Below, piece by piece: positions 17,969 through 26,182 of a DNA stretch of 64,000 nucleotides (the stretch's first letter is position 1; each line of letters begins with the position of its first letter). Both the position numbers and the translations under genes were made by a program. Origin of the DNA: JBHELG01 sp046263195. Lineage in GTDB: Bacteria > Actinomycetota > Nitriliruptoria > Nitriliruptorales > JAHWKO01. Below the pieces are notes generated by a model. That model was not told the DNA's origin. It made no database searches and saw only the letters and a list, made by a program, of their open reading frames with translations. The stretch covers positions 4,512 to 68,511 of the forward strand of contig JBHELG010000040.1 in assembly GCA_046263195.1 (NCBI GenBank), in the 5' to 3' direction.

Positions 17969-20050
17969 ATGTCCGAGTCCGGAGCAGCACGCCAAGCCCA
18001 CGACAAGGGCTCCGGCAAGTCGGGCGAGGGGTCTGCCCGCACGCGCCTGGGTGTAGACGTCGGTGGCACCTTCACGGACCTCGTGTTCGACGACGGAGAA
18101 CGTCTCCACTCGGCAAAGGTCCCCTCCACGAAGCAGGACCAGGCCGAGGGCGTGCTCAGTGGCGTCGAACGGCTGTCGCTGGACCCGGCCGTGGTGAGCC
18201 GCTTCGCCCACGGAACGACCGTGGCGACGAACACCGTGCTCGAGCGTGTCGGTGCCCGCACCGTGCTCGTCACGACCGCCGGCTTCAGAGATGTCCTCGA
18301 GATCGGCCGGCAGAACCGGCCCAGCCTCTATGACCTCTTTGCTGATCGGCCGGATCCGCTCGTCACCCGCGAACTTGTGGTCGAAGCCGACGAGCGCTTG
18401 GCCGCCGACGGAACCGTGTTGCGCCCACTGGCCGACGCGAGGGGGGTTGCGGCGGCGGTGCGCGAACGGGAACCCGGATCGGTGGCGATCTGCCTCCTGT
18501 TCTCCTTTCGAGACGACCGGCACGAGGCTTCGATCGCTGAGGCGATCGAAGCGCTCGATTTCCCGGGAGACCCACCCACGGTCAGTCGTTCGAGCGACGT
18601 GCTGCCTGTCTTTCGCGAGTACGAACGCGCGAGCACCACAGTGCTCAACGCCTACGTCGCCCCGACCATGTCGCGCTACCTCGGCAGCCTGTCGACCCGG
18701 CTCCAAGGAGCGGGCCTGAACTGTGACATCGAGGTGATGCGCTCGAGCGGGGGCACCTTCGCGGCCGACCTCGCTGCCCGCTACCCGGTCCAAACCCTGC
18801 TCAGCGGACCAGCGGCCGGAGCTTGGGGCGCGGCTGCAGTCGCACGTGCGATTGACCAACTCGAGGTCATTGCTTTCGACATGGGCGGGACCTCCACCGA
18901 TGTCACGCTCATCGATGGGGGACGCCCGGAGGTGACCGGGGAGGGTGCCATCGACGGGCTTCCGTTCGCAGTGCAGGCCACTGACGTGCACACGGTCGGC
19001 GCGGGTGGGGGCAGCATCGCTTGGCGCGACGCGGGAGGCTCGTTGCGGGTGGGCCCCTCTTCGGCGGGGGCCGACCCGGGGCCAGCTGCTTACGGACGTG
19101 GTGGAACCAAACCGACCGTCACCGACGCTCACGTCGTGCTCGGACGCCTCGACCCGGAGGCGCAGCTTGGAGGCAGCCTCCGCCTCGACCCGGATGCCGC
19201 GCGTGAAGCGGTCGAGCGGCTGGCAAAGGAGGTCGGCTTGGAGGTCGAAGAGTGCGCGGAGGGAATCGTCCGCGTCGCCGAGGCGAACATCGCCCGGGCC
19301 CTGCGGGTCGTCTCCGTCGAGCGGGGTCGCGACCCCCGCGACTACGCGCTGCTCGCTTTCGGTGGGGCCGGCCCATTGCATCAGGGGCCGCTTGCACGCG
19401 AGCTCGGTTGCCGACTCGTCATCGTCCCTCCCCATGCCGGTGTCCTGTCCGCCATCGGACTGCTGGCGGCACCGGTCACGGTCGACGCCGTGCGAACCCA
19501 CCTCGCCAGCCTGACCGACCTCGACAGCAACACTCTCGCGGCCGCCTGGGACGAGCTCGAGGACGAGACGGACCGGCTCCTCGAGTCACAAGATGTTGCC
19601 GCCGCCTCCGCGCGACGCAGCGCCGACTGCCGTTATCACGGCCAGGCCTATGAGCTCGAAGTCGTGCACGGGTCAGACGACCCTGACCCCGAGCGGCTGG
19701 CCGAAGCCTTCCACTCGGCGCACGAGGAGCGTTACGGCTATGCACAGCCTGACGAGCCGGTCGAGGTCGTCAACCTCCGGGTCCGCGCGGAGGGACCGGT
19801 GCCGCCTGTGCCTCTCCCGGAGATCCCCGAGGGCGACGGCGCAGAGCGCGCGGAGACAGGGGCGCGACAAGTGATCCTGTCGGGAGAGACCCGGGAATGC
19901 TCGATCTACAGGCGCGACCGCCTCGGGGCTGGCGACCACGTGAAGGGCCCCGCCGTGGTAGCCGGAGACGACACCACCTGCTTCCTCCTGCCGGACCAGG
20001 TCGCCGAAGTTGACCGTCTCGGCTGTCTCATCATTCAGGACGAGGCATGA
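17969..20050 (+). CDS. hyuA: Hydantoinase/oxoprolinase subunit A (ATP-binding)
   Basis: ATP-dependent ring-opening of hydantoin- or 5-oxoproline-like lactams together with HyuB. The 693-residue protein has the actin-like ATPase motifs RLGVDVGGTFTDLVFDDG near residue 28 and AFDMGGTSTDVTLIDGG near residue 304, and GGAGPLHQGPLARELG in the C-terminal half. The Hydant_A N-terminal region and the C-terminal beta-rich domain are both present. It is unusual that hyuB starts only after a 671-bp gap rather than directly behind. Substrate is not inferable from sequence alone. Confidence 0.92.
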   Translation: MSESGAARQAHDKGSGKSGEGSARTRLGVDVGGTFTDLVFDDGERLHSAKVPSTKQDQAEGVLSGVERLSLDPAVVSRFAHGTTVATNTVLERVGARTVLVTTAGFRDVLEIGRQNRPSLYDLFADRPDPLVTRELVVEADERLAADGTVLRPLADARGVAAAVREREPGSVAICLLFSFRDDRHEASIAEAIEALDFPGDPPTVSRSSDVLPVFREYERASTTVLNAYVAPTMSRYLGSLSTRLQGAGLNCDIEVMRSSGGTFAADLAARYPVQTLLSGPAAGAWGAAAVARAIDQLEVIAFDMGGTSTDVTLIDGGRPEVTGEGAIDGLPFAVQATDVHTVGAGGGSIAWRDAGGSLRVGPSSAGADPGPAAYGRGGTKPTVTDAHVVLGRLDPEAQLGGSLRLDPDAAREAVERLAKEVGLEVEECAEGIVRVAEANIARALRVVSVERGRDPRDYALLAFGGAGPLHQGPLARELGCRLVIVPPHAGVLSAIGLLAAPVTVDAVRTHLASLTDLDSNTLAAAWDELEDETDRLLESQDVAAASARRSADCRYHGQAYELEVVHGSDDPDPERLAEAFHSAHEERYGYAQPDEPVEVVNLRVRAEGPVPPVPLPEIPEGDGAERAETGARQVILSGETRECSIYRRDRLGAGDHVKGPAVVAGDDTTCFLLPDQVAEVDRLGCLIIQDEA

Positions 20051-20148
20051 CCAACGAGACGAACTCAATCTCGTTGTACTGTCCTGTGAGGGTCATTATT
20101 CGAGTTGCTGTCGACAGCGCTTCCCTCTGCGCGATTGCGCTTTCCAAC

Positions 20149-20167
20149 TTAGGCTCAGCCTACCTTA
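20149..20167. promoter_or_regulatory. Candidate DtxR/IdeR iron box
   Basis: TTAGGCTCAGCCTACCTTA agrees at 14 of 19 positions with the DtxR/IdeR consensus TTAGGTTAGSCTAACCTWA, by my hand count, keeping the outer TTAGG and ACCTTA. It is in the A+T-richer part of the hyuA-hyuB gap, about 550 bp upstream of hyuB, with no obvious iron gene next to it. Confidence 0.45.
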
Positions 20168-20508
20168 CCTAGCGGCACTTCTGCCTAATTTATCCTGCTA
20201 AGCGTGCGATGATGGCACTCAACCCGCTCCAAATCACGAGTCAGCTTCTCCGGTTCCGCGGCGCGGTAGGGGATATGGGCCAAGAATGCTGTTGAATACC
20301 ACGACAGTGGACTGGGGGAACCGCTGCTGTCTGAAACGCGACCCTCCCATCGCATTACATGCAAAACGACAAAAAGCGCCCCCCCGGAAATAACTGAACC
20401 TATGCCCCATATATTTCGGCAATTCCGATGACTAACCGACTTTACTTCCATTGTCGCTTGCGTCAGCCGCGCCCGCTTTCGCGGCGCCCCCCGGCCCGGG
20501 CTCGAAGA

Positions 20509-20612
20509 TGTGCACCCCGGGACAAAACAACATTGGCGGAGGTCCGGGGAACTCCGGGACCGGAGACAAGCATGGGGCTCCCCTCAAGGTGAAGCGCTGT
20601 CCGGGCACGTAG
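20509..20612 (+). ncRNA. Candidate structured leader upstream of hyuB
   Basis: A closing helix can be drawn between GTGC..CCGGGACA near 20511-20525 and TGTCCGGGCAC at 20598-20608. Inside are GGTCC/GGGACC pairing around 20539-20560 and a GGGG/CCCC pair at 20575-20584, with AAGGTGAAGCGC between. It is followed at once by the 17-bp hairpin. I could not match it to a known riboswitch class; the layout only loosely recalls c-di-AMP leaders. Confidence 0.3.
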
Positions 20613-20630
20613 CTTCCTACCTTACCCTCC

Positions 20631-20667
20631 AAGCGAAGAGCGGCCCCTGGGGGGCCGCTCTTCGCTT
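20631..20667 (+). terminator. 17-bp perfect hairpin before hyuB
   Basis: AAGCGAAGAGCGGCCCC (20631-20647) pairs exactly with 20651-20667 around a 3-nt loop. The tail is TCGTTG, not a T-run. Its strength suggests a terminator or attenuator between the upstream leader and hyuB, which starts 55 bp later. Confidence 0.6.
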
Positions 20668-20721
20668 CGTTGCCACCGCACCAGCTAGCGTCGTCGTTCG
20701 GGTAGTGAGGACAGGAGTAGC

Positions 20722-22446
20722 GTGGACCCGGTCACGCTCGAGGTCACCCGCAATGCGCTCGTTGGAGTCGCCGAGGAGGCGGGGGCCGCGCTGCGACGTA
20801 CCGCCTATTCGCCGAACATAAAGGAGCGGGTCGACTGCTCGACGGCTGTTTTCGACCCGAACGGCGACATGGTCGCGCAGGCCGAGCACATTCCCGTGCA
20901 TCTCGGCTCGATGCCGGCATCGGTCGCGGCCGCCCTCGACGCTTTCGGTGAGCTGGCTCCTGGCGATCAGGTCCTCGTCTCTGATCCCTATGCCGGCGGG
21001 ACCCACCTGCCAGACTGGACGATGGTCGCCCCGGTTTGGCACGAGAGCCGCTTACTCGCTTTCGTAGCGACGCGCGCTCACCACGCCGACGTCGGCGGTT
21101 CCGCGCCGGGGAGCATGCCGGCCGGAGCGACGGAGATCTTCGCCGAGGGGTTGCGCATACCACCCATCCGGCTGTTCCGAGATGGCAGCGAGGACCGTGA
21201 CCTCGTCGCTCTGCTCACCACCAACACACGCACCCCGCGCGAGCGGACTGGCGACCTACGCGCCCAGGCAGGGGCCAACAGTCTCGCCACCCGCCGGGTC
21301 GTCGAGCTGGCCGGGCGACTCGGTCCCGAACTCCTGCTGCAGGCCATGGCCGCGACCCAGGACCACGCCGAGAAGGCGGTGCGGGCGGCCATGGGCGAGG
21401 TTTCCGACGGGACGTACCGCTTCACGGACGTGCTGGACGACGACGGCGTCTCCGTTGACGCAATCGAGATACGGGCGACTGTGGAGATCCGGGGCGATCG
21501 CATGGTCATCGACTTCGACGGCAGTGCGCCTCAGTGCGAGGGGAGTGTGAACGCCCCCTTCGCGGTGACACTCTCCTGTTGCTACTTCGCGTTGCGGGCA
21601 GTGGTTGCGCCGGATGTGCCGGCCAACGCGGGCACGTACCGACCTCTCGCGGTCCATGCACCGCAGGGCAGCGTCGTCAACCCCCTCCCACCCGCGGCGG
21701 TGTCGGCCGGCAACGTCGAGACCGCGCAGCGCATCGTTGACGTGCTGCTCGGTGCGCTCGCCCAGGCAGCGCCGGGGCGGGTCCCGGCAGCCTCCCAGGG
21801 AACGATGAACAACACCTTGCTCGGAGGCCCAAATCCGAGCACCGGGGAGGGTTTCGCCTACTACGAAACGGTCGCCGGCGGACAGGGCGCGCGACCCGAC
21901 CGCGACGGCATGAGCGGTGTCCACACGCATATGACCAACACGCAGAACACCCCCGTCGAGGCGTTCGAGAGCTCCTATCCCCTGCGGGTCGTCGAGTATC
22001 GACTACGCGACGGGTCGGGTGGTGAAGGTCGCTACAGGGGTGGGGATGGCATCCGCCGTAGCCTCGAGGTCCTCGGGGAGCGGGCCACCCTCTCGCTGCT
22101 CACAGAGAGGCGACGCCACAGCCCCTGGGGGTTGGAAGGCGGCAAGGACGGCGCCCGCGGGCATAACTTCCTGCTGCGGGACGGCGAGGAACGAGAGCTG
22201 CCTTCGAAGGCGACCCTCACGCTGCGACGCGGAGATGTGGTGGTGGTCGAGACGCCAGGGGGCGGCGGATATGGTCACGCACGGGAGCCCGGAAGAGGGG
22301 TATCGGCCTCGCCACACCACGAACGAGGCGCGTTGGATCCCATCGGCGCTAGAAGCCCCCGCCCGCCGGGGCGGGCGGTTACCTGCCTGAGAGGAGCACA
22401 TGTCGGACGAGCCGCTGGTCGCCGGCCTGGATGTGGGGACGGGTAG
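20722..22446 (+). CDS. hyuB: Hydantoinase/oxoprolinase subunit B
   Basis: Partner of HyuA in ATP-dependent lactam hydrolysis. The 574-residue product has the family's N-terminal MDPVTLEVTRNALVGVAEEAG, the AYSPNIKERVDCSTAVFD and DPYAGGTHLPDWTMV segments, and the C-terminal VVVETPGGGGYG. GTG 20722 has AGGAG six bases upstream. After GGGGYG the usual dispensable tail is replaced by about 50 low-complexity Arg/Pro-rich residues, and the stop lies 47 bp inside the downstream kinase gene. This suggests a frameshift or an altered C-terminus near 22270; the catalytic body looks intact. Confidence 0.9.
   Translation: MDPVTLEVTRNALVGVAEEAGAALRRTAYSPNIKERVDCSTAVFDPNGDMVAQAEHIPVHLGSMPASVAAALDAFGELAPGDQVLVSDPYAGGTHLPDWTMVAPVWHESRLLAFVATRAHHADVGGSAPGSMPAGATEIFAEGLRIPPIRLFRDGSEDRDLVALLTTNTRTPRERTGDLRAQAGANSLATRRVVELAGRLGPELLLQAMAATQDHAEKAVRAAMGEVSDGTYRFTDVLDDDGVSVDAIEIRATVEIRGDRMVIDFDGSAPQCEGSVNAPFAVTLSCCYFALRAVVAPDVPANAGTYRPLAVHAPQGSVVNPLPPAAVSAGNVETAQRIVDVLLGALAQAAPGRVPAASQGTMNNTLLGGPNPSTGEGFAYYETVAGGQGARPDRDGMSGVHTHMTNTQNTPVEAFESSYPLRVVEYRLRDGSGGEGRYRGGDGIRRSLEVLGERATLSLLTERRRHSPWGLEGGKDGARGHNFLLRDGEERELPSKATLTLRRGDVVVVETPGGGGYGHAREPGRGVSASPHHERGALDPIGARSPRPPGRAVTCLRGAHVGRAAGRRPGCGDG
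22359..22378 (+). repeat. GC hairpin at the hyuB-kinase junction
   Basis: CCGCCCGC (22359-22366) and GCGGGCGG (22371-22378) pair exactly around a 4-nt loop. It sits within the annotated 3' end of hyuB and 22 bp before the kinase start. It may be a weak transcription signal, and it supports the view that the true hyuB end is upstream. Confidence 0.4.
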
Positions 22447-23911
22447 CGTCAAGGCGCTGGTCTTCGACCTGCGGGGCGCGGTCGTGTCTTCGTCGGCCGT
22501 GCCCACTCCCATCCGCCGGCCTCGGCCCGGGTGGGCCGAGCACGACCCGAGGGAGTTGTGGGCCGCCGTCGCGGGGGCGCTTCGTGAAGCGGTCGGGGAA
22601 CTCGAAGACCCGCGCCGTGTGAGGAGCGTCGCCGTGGCGAGCATGGCAGAGGCGGGCGTGCCCGTGGATGGGGACGGGGAGCCTGTTCACGACATCATCG
22701 CTTGGTTCGATCGGCGCAGCGTGGAGCAGGGCCGCCAGCTGGAGGAGGCGGTGGGTGCCGACCTGCTCGCGGAGGTGGCAGGGCTGCGACCCCAGCCGAT
22801 CTACGGGCTGTGCAAGCTCATGTGGCTCGAACAGAACGAGCCCGAGGCGTACTCACGCATGCGATCCTGGCTCAACGTGGCAGATTTCATCGCCTATCGG
22901 ATGTGCGGTGAGCAGGCCACCGACTATTCGCTGGCGACCAGGACCGCAGCACTCGACCTGGGTGCCCTGTACTGGTCCGAAGCGCTGCTGGCAGCCGGTA
23001 GGATCTCGGAGGAGCTCCTGCCCCCACTCACGTGGGGCGGTACGCGGCTGGGTACGGTGACATCGGAGGCCGCGGATGAGACGGGCCTGCACACCGACGT
23101 CGTCGTTGCCACAGGAGGACACGACCACGTCTGCGGGGCGCTGGCAGCCGGCGTGCTCGATCCGGGCCGGGCGCTGGACTCGATGGGAACGGCCGAATCC
23201 ATACTCATACCGGTGGCCGAGCTCGATCCCGCTGAACCAGCCGGGCAGGGACACAGTTGCGGGGTGCACGTCGCTCGCGACCGCTACTACATCTCCGGCG
23301 GGGTGCATGCGGCAGGGGCAAGTGTCGATTGGGTGCTCGAGTTGGCGGGGGGTGAGCGCGACGAGCGGCTAGCTGAGGCGGCAGAGGTTCCACCTGGAGC
23401 GCTCGGAGCGTCCTTCATACCGCGCCTGCGCTCCCAGGACGGCGAGGTGGTCGAGCGGGGTGTCCTGTTCGGCCTGACGCCGGAGCTGGGAGGCCCGGAG
23501 CTCATCAGGGCCGTCCTCGAGGGGCTGGCTTTCGCTTTTCGCGACGCGTTGGACGCCGTTGCCAGCTACGCCGGGACGGACGAGGCACCGGAGGTGCGTG
23601 CCATCGGCGGTGGGGCACGCAACACGCTCCTACTCGAGTTGAAGGCCACCGTGCTGGGTCGCGCCCTGCATCGTCTGGAGGTCGAAGAGGCCACGGCTCT
23701 GGGTGCGGCCCTGCTCGGGGCGGTTGGTGCCGGTCTCCATGCCGATGCTGCCGAGGCCGCAGCCGCACTCGAGTTGGAGGTGGAGGAGTTCCATCCTCTC
23801 TCCGACCAGGTGGCCGGTTACCAGGCCCGCTTCGAGGAGGTGTGTGGGCGGGGCTATCCCGACCTGCGAGCGGTCAGTCAGGCGCTGGAGGAGCTGGCGG
23901 AGGAGGTCTGA
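22400..23911 (+). CDS. FGGY-family carbohydrate kinase (xylulokinase-like)
   Basis: Phosphorylates a sugar or polyol with ATP. The 503-residue protein has the N-terminal AGLDVGTGSVKALVFDLRG phosphate loop, a mid-protein TGGHDHVCGALAAGVLDPGRALDSMGTAE segment, and the C-terminal AIGGGARNTLLLELKATVLGRAL, the adenosine-binding FGGY signature region. Start ATG 22400 with GAGGAG six bases upstream. The last 30 residues are Glu-rich. The substrate cannot be told; its location behind hyuAB hints at a shared catabolic context, but that is inference. Confidence 0.88.
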   Translation: MSDEPLVAGLDVGTGSVKALVFDLRGAVVSSSAVPTPIRRPRPGWAEHDPRELWAAVAGALREAVGELEDPRRVRSVAVASMAEAGVPVDGDGEPVHDIIAWFDRRSVEQGRQLEEAVGADLLAEVAGLRPQPIYGLCKLMWLEQNEPEAYSRMRSWLNVADFIAYRMCGEQATDYSLATRTAALDLGALYWSEALLAAGRISEELLPPLTWGGTRLGTVTSEAADETGLHTDVVVATGGHDHVCGALAAGVLDPGRALDSMGTAESILIPVAELDPAEPAGQGHSCGVHVARDRYYISGGVHAAGASVDWVLELAGGERDERLAEAAEVPPGALGASFIPRLRSQDGEVVERGVLFGLTPELGGPELIRAVLEGLAFAFRDALDAVASYAGTDEAPEVRAIGGGARNTLLLELKATVLGRALHRLEVEEATALGAALLGAVGAGLHADAAEAAAALELEVEEFHPLSDQVAGYQARFEEVCGRGYPDLRAVSQALEELAEEV

Positions 23912-24048
23912 CTCCGGTCGTACCGCGGACGAGCGGTAGGAAGCCAAGGTCGACGCCTCGTGCCGCGCGCAGGCCCCACGAGTACGCGGAAGGACCCAAG
24001 CCGTCGCCTGATCGGCCAACTTCGAGCATGCGCACCGTCCCCGTAAGC

Positions 24049-24318
24049 GGCGAACGGAAGCTCCTCACGGCCCCTGTTCGCCGACGTCGTCGGATCCACT
24101 TCGCTCGTCGAGGTGCTTGACCCTGAGGATTGGGCGAGTGTCATCAACGGCGCCTTCGAGGTGATGTCGCAGGCGGTGCAGCGCTACGAGGGCACGGGCA
24201 CGCAGTTCAGCGGGGACGCGCTCGTCGCGCTCTTCGGCGCCCATGTCACCCACGAGGATGACCCCGAGCGCGGTGCGGTCCCGGGCTCGACATGCTCCAA
24301 GCGGTCGAGGTTTTAGGC
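24049..24318 (+). pseudogene. Class III adenylate/guanylate cyclase remnant
   Basis: A truncated, frameshifted piece of a cyclase catalytic domain. GERKLLT is in one frame, LFADVVGSTSLVEVLDPEDWASVI with the metal-binding Asp, then QRYEGTGTQFSGDALVALFGA in a second, and DMLQAVEVLG in a third; the shifts are near 24069 and 24283. These segments follow the order of the family that precedes AAA/LuxR-type modules, but everything after about 90 residues is missing. It lies directly beside the tRNA-Leu gene. Confidence 0.8.
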
Positions 24319-24360
24319 ATTCCCCAGATTCACAGGAGCTCGGCCAAGAGCCTGAAGAGT

Positions 24361-24446
24361 GCGGGCGACAGGATTCGAACCTGCACCGGGTCGGAACCCG
24401 AGGAGGGTTTAAGCCTCCCGCCGATGCCTGATTTGGCTACGCCCGC
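24361..24446 (-). tRNA. tRNA-Leu (anticodon TAA)
   Basis: 86 nt on minus. The acceptor GCGGGCG pairs with the 3' CGCCCGC; the anticodon stem GGAGG/CCTCC encloses CTTAAAC, giving anticodon TAA. A long class II variable arm (CGGGT/ACCCG) and a T-loop TTCGAAT are present. CCA is not encoded. The gene stands alone between the cyclase remnant and ppx. Confidence 0.95.
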
Positions 24447-24550
24447 GTTCGTGCAGATGGTACGCAGCACGAGCTTCTGAGGCGCAAGGACCGCTGTTTC
24501 GGCCCGGACGAAGCTGCTGCCCGAACCCCTACGCCAAGCCCTGACACCGT

Positions 24551-25477
24551 TCACTCTCGCGAGAGCACGAGCCCGTCAAGGCTGTCGGCTTCGCTGACGA
24601 CGAGCTCGGAGAAACCGAAGTGGTCCAGCACGCCGGCCACGATGAGGGCGCCAGCGACTATGACGTCCTCGCGTCCCGCCTCTAGCGGCCCGAGTCGCTT
24701 CCGCTCGGATGCCGGCATGGAGCCGAGCTGTCCCCCAAGCCGTCGCACGATCATGCTCGACAGTCGGGCCCCATGAATCCGCCCGTCGTCATACCGCTCG
24801 AGATCGAGGTGCAACGCCGCCAGCGTCGTGACCGTCCCCGCCACCCCGACGAGCACCTTGCAGCCGGACGGATGGGCCCCCTGTTCGGCGAGATTGGCTG
24901 CGCCCCGATGAAGCTGGGCAGCTATCTCCACGCGGGCGTCAGCGAGCTCGCTTATCGTCGGTGGGTCCGAGGGCAGACGCCGCTCGGTGAGGCGCACGCA
25001 GCCGAGTTGAAGCGACACGGAGGCGACGTAGTCGCCGTCGGAACCGCCGACGATGATCTCCGTCGAGCCGCCGCCCACGTCGAGGACAGCGGTAGGACGT
25101 GGGACGTCGAGGGCGGTCGTGGCACCCCGAAAAGTGGTTCGGGCTTCCTCCTCACCCGACAAGATCTCCGGCTCGAAGCCGGCGACCTCGCGTACGCCTG
25201 CTACGAAGCGATCCCTGTCCGCTGCGTCCCTCGCCGCTGACGTGGCCGCGATGCGGACGTCTGAGGCGCCGAGTTGCTCCCACTGCCTGCGATAGCGGGC
25301 GATCGTTTCCAGGGTGCGTTCCAGGGCTTCGTCGTCGAGGTGGCCGGTCTCGTCCACGCCGCGTCCGAGTCGGGTGATCGTGAGCTCCCGCGCGAGGCGA
25401 GTGCCGTCACCCTCCACGACGAGGAGCCGCACGGAGTTCGTGCCCACGTCGACGGCCGCCTGCCGGCCCTTTCCCAT
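24551..25477 (-). CDS. ppx: Exopolyphosphatase / pppGpp phosphohydrolase family
   Basis: Hydrolyses polyphosphate or (p)ppGpp. The 308-residue protein has the actin-like phosphate loops AAVDVGTNSVRLLVVEGDGT at the N-terminus and VLDVGGGSTEIIVGG near residue 134, and LVGVAGTVTTLAAL, all standard for short actinobacterial Ppx/GppA. GTPase-type HD extensions are absent, as in the Ppx1/Ppx2 type. It follows DUF501 by two bases, continuing the eno-ftsB-DUF501-ppx arrangement known from actinobacteria. Confidence 0.93.
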   Translation of the reverse strand: MGKGRQAAVDVGTNSVRLLVVEGDGTRLARELTITRLGRGVDETGHLDDEALERTLETIARYRRQWEQLGASDVRIAATSAARDAADRDRFVAGVREVAGFEPEILSGEEEARTTFRGATTALDVPRPTAVLDVGGGSTEIIVGGSDGDYVASVSLQLGCVRLTERRLPSDPPTISELADARVEIAAQLHRGAANLAEQGAHPSGCKVLVGVAGTVTTLAALHLDLERYDDGRIHGARLSSMIVRRLGGQLGSMPASERKRLGPLEAGREDVIVAGALIVAGVLDHFGFSELVVSEADSLDGLVLSRE

Positions 25478-25479
25478 GC

Positions 25480-26166
25480 TCAGGCTCCTGCCTGAGGAGC
25501 GCTCGTCCCCCGCTGAGATGGGCGGGGTCGTTCTTGAGGTGGGGCGGCAGCCGTCCAGCCCCCGGGGAAGGCGCTAGGCGGGGGCAGCGAGCCGTAGGCG
25601 GCTGCGAGGATTTGCTCGTCTACGCATGGTCCCGGGCAGGGCATGGGTGCGAGCTCGTGGTAGGTCCCCGCGCCGACGGGGTTGTCTCCGGTGGCGAGGA
25701 AGTGAGCGACCTGGACGTGGAGGCACTTGACGTAGGTGGGCATGCCTCCTGCTGCCGGTGTGCCGGGTAGTGGCGCATCGATACGGTCTCGGAAGGCGAT
25801 GTACCGTTCTGCAGCTGCTTCATAGCCCGCGGCGAGGGTCGAATCGCGGGCGAGCCGCTGGTTCACCGCCGTCATGCTGCCCTCGGATTCCATGCGCCCC
25901 ACGCGCCGTCGTGCCAGTGGGCAGACGAGCCAGAAGACGGTCGGAAAGGGAGTGCCGTCTTCCAGACGTGGTGAGACTCGCACGACGGTCGGGAGCCCGT
26001 AGATGCAGCGGTGCGCGACGGCGATGTCACCGCGGGCGGGGCGACCCAGTTGGGCGGACACCACTGCCCGCTCGGCATGGCCGATCTTCGACGCTGCCTC
26101 CGCCCGTGAGTACGAGGCCTGCCCGTCCTCTCGCAGGGCGTCGTCAGCCGGAGGTGGAAGGTTCAT
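25480..26166 (-). CDS. DUF501 family protein
   Basis: A 228-residue conserved actinobacterial protein of unknown function. Characteristic stretches are QLGRPARGDIAVAHRCIYGLPTVVRVSPRLEDGTPFPTVFWL, the CPLARRRVGRMESEG segment and the C-terminal MPTYVKCLHVQVAHFLATGDNPVG with the CPGPC motif. The gene is consistently located between ftsB and ppx in this phylum, as here. The first 30 residues are not conserved by my recollection, so the start at 26166 may be slightly early. The tail after residue 200 is Pro-rich. Confidence 0.88.
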   Translation of the reverse strand: MNLPPPADDALREDGQASYSRAEAASKIGHAERAVVSAQLGRPARGDIAVAHRCIYGLPTVVRVSPRLEDGTPFPTVFWLVCPLARRRVGRMESEGSMTAVNQRLARDSTLAAGYEAAAERYIAFRDRIDAPLPGTPAAGGMPTYVKCLHVQVAHFLATGDNPVGAGTYHELAPMPCPGPCVDEQILAAAYGSLPPPSAFPGGWTAAAPPQERPRPSQRGTSAPQAGA

Positions 26167-26182
26167 GGGGCCAAGACGAACG

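Larger units (their letters stand above)
20051..20721. other. 671-bp intergenic region between hyuA and hyuB
   Basis: No convincing gene is present. The left 400 bp are visibly richer in A+T than the surroundings. It contains a DtxR/IdeR-like operator at 20149-20167, a fold-prone G-rich stretch at about 20509-20612 and a very strong hairpin at 20631-20667, immediately before the hyuB ribosome binding site. Small open frames on both strands lack ribosome binding sites and family motifs. Confidence 0.7.

Noticed and set aside
17158..18273. Long minus-strand N-terminal extension of purN
   Set aside because: It runs antisense to the small membrane protein and hyuA genes and has no PurN-like sequence; high-GC artefact.
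17780..19501. 573-codon minus-strand open frame antisense to hyuA
   Set aside because: No family motif, no ribosome binding site, and hyuA on the other strand is a clear match.
20509..20612. c-di-AMP (ydaO) or cobalamin riboswitch
   Set aside because: Key consensus elements such as the CAGCTAACCTCG box could not be found, so only a generic structured-leader call is made.
20185..20632. Small minus-strand reading frames in the hyuA-hyuB gap
   Set aside because: No ribosome binding site or motif; the region looks regulatory.
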